A stretch of DNA of 64,000 nucleotides, taken from an uncultured bacterium. GTDB lineage: Bacteria; Cyanobacteriota; Vampirovibrionia; Gastranaerophilales; Gastranaerophilaceae. The DNA lies in assembly GCA_902783835.1 (NCBI GenBank), contig CACZSN010000013.1:1-64000 (forward strand), written 5' to 3'. A model generated the notes under the pieces. It was not told the DNA's origin, did not search any database, and saw nothing but the letters and a program-made list of their open reading frames with translations. How positions within the stretch are numbered: position 1 is the stretch's first letter; each line of letters begins with the position of its first letter. Made by a program: the position numbers and the translations under genes. Of the stretch, positions 62,101 to 64,000 are shown one piece after another.

Positions 62101-64000
62101 TCGGTGTAAATAATGCACAACTCGATATTATTTCAGCGACAGGAGATATTAATATTGCAGGAAACCTTTCAGCTAACAATTCAAAAGTAACTGTTGGTAT
62201 ACAAGATACCGGTGTTGGCGGAGTTACAATCGGAACAAATGAAGGTTCGGCTGTTTCTGCAGTGAACAGTTCTGTAAATATTATTTCTGAAGGATTAACT
62301 AAGATTAACGGAAGCGTTGATTTCACGAATCTTTCCGATTATTCGGGTATTTACGGTAATTCTGTTGATATCAACGGAGACATAAACGTTTCAAATTCTC
62401 AATATGAAACAAAATTTGTTGCGGATAACGGCTCTATTACATTTGGAGCATTAAATCTCAGCAATAACAAAAACACAACGGGTAACGTTACAACGACGGT
62501 TGCTTCGGTAGATGGTGATATTACCGCAAAATCAAAAGTTACGGTAATTGATTCGGATATACGTATGTCTGCCGTAAACGGAGATATCAATATTGCAAAA
62601 GATGCAGACGGATTAGGTACTGCTTTTGAATTGATAAACGGTAAAGCAGAAGTTATTTCAGACGGAGCATTAAATATTAATGGTGATGTTTCAATGACCG
62701 GCATTACCGATAAATCTCGCTTGCAAGGCGGAACGTTAACAGCAGGAAACTTGTTTGTTCAAGACAACAAATTTGATTCAAACTTTGTTTCTTCCGTTGG
62801 AGATATTTCAACGAAATCAATCAGTTTAGTTAACAATAATGACGGCACTGCAAACAAAACAACGACAATTCAATCAGCAGGCTCTATAAAAACAAATAAC
62901 GGTAATGTTGATGTTATCAATTCAAACATGCATATGAATGCACAAAACGGTTCTGTTGATTTAGGAACAGGAAATATAATAATTGATAATTCAAATTCTG
63001 GTATTCTTGCACAAAACGGCGGAATTACATCAGGCAGCATAACCTTAAAAGATACGGTTGGCGGAAATATTCCTACGAAATTACAAATGTTAGCTATTGA
63101 CGGCAACATTACTTCGGGTGATATTAACTTGTCAAGCAACGCTGAATTGTTACAAAAGACAGAAAATAGCGGTAATGTAGAAGTTAACGGTAATATTTCT
63201 GCATCATACTCCACAATTGGACTTGAAAGTGAAACAGGAATTGCAATCAAAGGAAAAGTTGATTTACAAAACTCTAATGCTGCAATAGTTTCCTTGGGAG
63301 ATGTTGCAATTGATGGTACTGTTACGTTGAAAAATACTGTGGCATCAACGGGAACTACTTCCGCAACTGGTGTTTCAAGATTTTTAAACAACAATAGCAG
63401 CAGTAGTACGTTACGAACGAATAATGATACTCCTGATGCCGAAGTCAATGAGTATATTGCTCAAATTCAGGAGGCAGTGAGTGATATTGATCCTCATTAT
63501 ACAATTGACGGTAATAAGGTTAATATAAAAGGTAATTTAGATGTTGATTTATCTGTTGTGAAAATTGGAGATAATGATAATTTATCAAAACTGGAAGTAA
63601 AAGGAAATACGACAATTGATGATTCCGTTGTGATGATTAATGCAAGCGGAGATGTTGTTACAAACGGATTTACGTCAAAAGATTCTATTATAGGAGTTAA
63701 TGCAAAAAATTTCAAAGCTTCGAATATGAGTATTTCATCATCTTCAAAAGATTCGCCGGCATATTTTGAAATGGCGAATGGCAATGTTGATGTCAAGAAT
63801 AACATGGTGCTTTCGAATACCATATTAAATGCAAAAAATACCACTAATGTAGCAGTTGGCGGAACGGGCAGCTTCAATTATGCGTATTTGAATATTCCAA
63901 ATGCAAGTGCTCAATTTGGAGCATTAAAAACTAAAGATACAGTTGTTAATTTGAGAAATAACGATGCTCATAATACAATAAACGTTGCCGGAAACTATGA
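53184..64000 (+). CDS. Giant secreted Pmp-like repeat adhesin (3' end beyond window)
   Basis: One reading frame runs from ATG 53184 to the window edge without a stop: at least 3605 residues. I checked phase at 56961, 58671, 60060, 62043 and 63843, and all agree. Residues 1-26 form a signal peptide (MNFKKILGSFLSAMTLFTTS then PVSVMA). Residues up to about 900 hold short beta-strand repeats with SxxLxxxxxxxIxxxxI periodicity. From about 914 to 2065 there are some 25 copies of GGA(I/L/V)(Y/F)N, often preceded by FxxN, which are the two hallmarks of chlamydial polymorphic membrane protein repeats (Chlam_PMP, POMP_repeat). After 2065 repeats are Gly/Asn/Ile-rich beta-helix turns. A right-handed beta-helix adhesin on the outside is expected; a translocator domain, if any, lies past the edge. 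Confidence 0.88.
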   Translation, partial: MNFKKILGSFLSAMTLFTTSPVSVMAYDITDESSLKEFLTNKDINETGNLNDNISTTSEIEAKSAEIKLYASGNKILTGELLRFTGGSLILDTSNNTSTLSILNDIRLSSGVILRNNSTGNYNFGRILGSGTIDFADKSTFTASEINASSLSLRSGSTLSMYEDAATGADGSIYINGTLTLNGMNSGGNRTTLEANKIEATNIDMDTTSTINASDIKAASTISVKNNSTVNASNIVDGKNTAKVTADKLSVTGHSDLYADTIEANSVEVLDYSNIDLVGDTGRGLSENGLLSVNGKLTINGNSTVKANSIEADIIDSSGTITIGNDQSVSTIKADTINITKGDYTNTVISGKTDDYSTITFASGGNVNFRGDLNKLQIKGGSTSSNATVIVNDNSGLTIETGPTNSTTKEVTFNNTEFQLGENASLNLNAKNTDIVFANDATTVANIETVESSKINIKSGGKNKVVLDNINLASGQNNGTLTISGNAQIKAGVQDTSGDFISGQVYVDKLMQELGSSLTMEQKSTLNANTVSITGSDLVLKDISNSGSDTLKDGIKVKDTFDVANSNIYVSGKSKITSGGNLNVSNTHVSVAGGGVLELGSDANINLDKDSNIETDGELKISGDNASSVHNLYSSVAGTGTLRKVGSSTLNIGDKNNKRTVKLDSLIIGANNDSQKQDFVGGTVNINENVFVKTTKVVGDTKVNIADKVIGIVDTKSSDFSSSSIRFMNNNSFNSAADSKSQTVLTMGEGALLSANTIELSVLDAYLSGGTIGTDETTKVIFGDKSSIYVQDNPVTVKVKNANNGGFVSNGAKIYLKNGGNINFDNKAIGSAAHWKISNGSTQEFAAGSWFDGIVGENAIEEGGIFYNDGGNIHIGDSTIIGYYEGEKIPLTVTDPIKYTDTITGKGNLVLLKGGGVYNTGYFGSTITGGISSLVSFINNAANGQIEISPGVFELVGKGGAIYNAADLATGTHGEVSLGARTTFKQNGAGLQGGAIYNEASNSQRGGIAEVKNAISLGQETLFDLNRARYQGGAIYTTNLDPTKESVISIGKKSSFDNSDVGFNINATAPTTTTPDEQYFYEAEGGALYVDENATVNIGEHSGFFGNFSTYSGSAISNRGTIIFNDDGQDNDEALRNGQVVQGSIKFAGGGEHEDLGDASNTFYTHQGGAIYNYGGKFLTNLSDGTQKSGLYKAEFENNKALFGGAIYHYSLDTANHGESDLLAIENSTFTGNQAAKGIDIYKNPKDSSSQDHWQEKSSGGAIYNAGRNTYYSISYDPVRGYYPEELTDYNAGSQMKITSSEFYDNTAVDKGGAIYNDIMSAIEMSDLDFTSNSASKGGAIYNAGSDGTHSGATITTKLGANNEKIVLENNTAKRQLDKKGKKQTSPDDEYLGGALYNAGTIKQSGSTSAYDNEIIGFEFKGNVAGDGVGTDATKDTIGRGGAFYNASSGTTYVGNSTFDTNSTIAYSQKEENAKSEGGAIYNEQGTLIIGDDTKFINNGREKDNYESVTTRRGGAIYNNTNATTEINSTKSSFQGNAALSEGGAIYNAKDGNLSIKSGVSIGVKEENANQAQMGGGVFNAGNMTLEDNVAFVNNTAAKGGGLYLKEGSTVNADAAGLNHLSNVTFDSNDADYGAGLYVDKNVDIALDNVTFKGNSTSGIGSAFYNAGNMTLGANNKFSDNKGSLIGNSGTLTFKEGFKLDGLDAENQGNTSFITNEKDGVVNITTVNGKSLTISSVGDGSADGAAISLKDNSTINTDSVANTLKNAIFTKNKGNNGGAIFKSSTVDLTIDDTVFDGNIAQNGGAIYNDKGTLTIGKNTVFSNNNSAQEGGAIFNAANGTLEFDADYTGFSSGNGKNYSVGNGGAVANYGKMNIKYSTEDSNSIDFSYQGKDSSSGNGGALYLGNNSLVTTNGVSKKDANNNVLSYIKNGLFKNNTAQNGGALFNESNIVIEDTNFTGNVSGSAGGAIYNKGTVVDGKVKYGNLELILSEDKTLSDNKSEDTAGAVFNENGVVTITAKDGHNAVISNNYAYNSGGALVSEGEDGVLNINGNVIFKDNGTIDSNGVGGAIRISAGTLNFDTTNGDIVFEGNKASAGSAIFASDNATINFKGDDNHGITFTKDQTIASDGTLNKIKVSGSNIKFESDMSNFNGQYKQDGGTVTVSNNFMSLQGKDNEISGGTFILADGAKLAPTNDNEGNNLYVNGKYTDKPTIRFEKNNSSTLTDLSALYKDKNAVSNSGSSFTYTSDLGDAKITFTNAKVDLAFKQGFVDVVDEGTGKTYRKNSGIYDLVLDGGSDVAADKKTLSIGSDISRSYAIGDLTLGDAVKIDTNIKIDRDGTLSLEGSGLSENVKTIEIAKDGRLNIFNDTYETIGADGITTKYNTDLTFTGELKGNGTVFKGYKNSPTEDGLAGRAQLTFVSGSTAENFIGKYIQNAGTLKFEQDSTYFNKSADVIYKGDSTLILEDGVNYTGNTTIKFDEEAGGRFVLGTATDINMTRPDESIRFEGTRKDGTKVTNTVELGKDTTIQFTHGKTDVDASDDTISIGKDNAFSGVIIGGDEDNGSGPISIKVSTVGIEGKDTTFNVEENGKLGFGDVKFVDTAGTDVTGIYSPTVTLDKNSEFYLVSGRDNDFSNLNLSTKAANWSQTAGSLIKENSSKTTLTGDKTDLSGFHGTIVIKNGEIAVDDTIANDKRFAEDTHFDVSKLDSGAIAVVKNITSGNDMTFINGIGNEITSSSTGEENFALSIKNDKGGINFVKADGTEDIPDINVKNGSKLSVVAKGDISAVNDVNVISKFSPSGIAQKSEALIKSDEGKVTTGAISVIGATDGSTIVESVLGIGAKGDISTSNKNVTVKYGDLKIVSDEGSITLGDSTDTTNPALKVEKGAASVNAGGSLNINGRVEMSELTDNILLGGSSLTTGGILIENSVGKTAIIQATGGKANISGDVDIANIDRVQISATEGINIKAEGTDKGNVGVNNAQLDIISATGDINIAGNLSANNSKVTVGIQDTGVGGVTIGTNEGSAVSAVNSSVNIISEGLTKINGSVDFTNLSDYSGIYGNSVDINGDINVSNSQYETKFVADNGSITFGALNLSNNKNTTGNVTTTVASVDGDITAKSKVTVIDSDIRMSAVNGDINIAKDADGLGTAFELINGKAEVISDGALNINGDVSMTGITDKSRLQGGTLTAGNLFVQDNKFDSNFVSSVGDISTKSISLVNNNDGTANKTTTIQSAGSIKTNNGNVDVINSNMHMNAQNGSVDLGTGNIIIDNSNSGILAQNGGITSGSITLKDTVGGNIPTKLQMLAIDGNITSGDINLSSNAELLQKTENSGNVEVNGNISASYSTIGLESETGIAIKGKVDLQNSNAAIVSLGDVAIDGTVTLKNTVASTGTTSATGVSRFLNNNSSSSTLRTNNDTPDAEVNEYIAQIQEAVSDIDPHYTIDGNKVNIKGNLDVDLSVVKIGDNDNLSKLEVKGNTTIDDSVVMINASGDVVTNGFTSKDSIIGVNAKNFKASNMSISSSSKDSPAYFEMANGNVDVKNNMVLSNTILNAKNTTNVAVGGTGSFNYAYLNIPNASAQFGALKTKDTVVNLRNNDAHNTINVAGNY

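Noticed and set aside
53261-63877. Many minus-strand reading frames of 70-230 codons under the adhesin
   Set aside because: They are antisense to one continuous plus-strand frame, are low in complexity (Ser, Pro, Phe, Val) and have no ribosome sites or family motifs.

Overview
The window is AT-rich and has the gene content of a non-photosynthetic, anaerobic, Gram-negative member of the cyanobacterial phylum, most likely a gut Gastranaerophilales (Melainabacteria/Vampirovibrionia). This is inference from several signs. There is a Ycf45-type ATPase with a C-terminal R3H domain (47332-48918), a family typical of cyanobacteria and plastid genomes. Lipid A genes lpxB and lpxI point to an outer membrane. 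Pyruvate:ferredoxin oxidoreductase and a rubrerythrin point to anaerobic life. glyQ stands apart from glyS, as in cyanobacteria. No photosynthesis gene is seen.

Layout. 1-6916: the end of a U32 peptidase/tRNA-hydroxylation-type gene, a YqeG phosphatase, glyQ and three tandem amino acid permease paralogues. 6963-13983: a redox-active Cys-rich protein, then an operon made of a long coiled-coil protein and three family 2 glycosyltransferase genes, the last with two catalytic domains joined by a coiled coil. 13984-18136: a minus-strand operon running response regulator, histidine kinase, tadA, TIGR02757 gene, GNAT acetyltransferase. 18265-22272: a frameshifted type IV pilin-like gene, rsmG, and a large P-loop ATPase with TPR repeats. 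22315-24350: a small accessory patch with a putative small RNA, rpiB, palindromic repeats, a frameshifted HAD gene and two XRE regulators, one flanked by perfect 22-bp inverted repeats. 24386-28102: groEL/groES, a coiled-coil protein of unknown role and an M48-like protein with an altered zinc motif. 28161-32939: two polytopic membrane proteins around an MFS exporter that is cut by an in-frame stop. 33099-36632: PFOR. 36726-45167: a small membrane protein, a B12-binding radical SAM enzyme, an M49-like metallopeptidase, an HNH protein, a DUF1836 protein, a hemolysin III family protein and a GGDEF/HD-GYP protein. 45346-52567: lpxB-lpxI, the Ycf45-like ATPase, an S41 protease, a 57-residue small protein coupled to a 167-residue protein and prmC, and rubrerythrin. 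52672-52747: tRNA-Val(UAC). 53184-64000: one uninterrupted reading frame of at least 3605 codons for a secreted, repeat-rich adhesin with chlamydial Pmp-like GGA(I/L)(Y/F)N repeats, still open at the window edge.

How the parts fit. Much of the accessory content concerns the cell surface: scaffolded glycosyltransferases, lipid A, pilin, processing proteases and a giant adhesin. Core metabolism is anaerobic. The most unusual units are the coiled-coil/glycosyltransferase operon, the giant Pmp-like adhesin, the inverted-repeat-flanked XRE cassette, an unassigned structured RNA candidate, and several promoters whose -10 box sits so close to the start codon that leaderless mRNAs are expected. Three genes (pilin, HAD, MFS) carry single-base lesions. 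These may be real decay or assembly errors.
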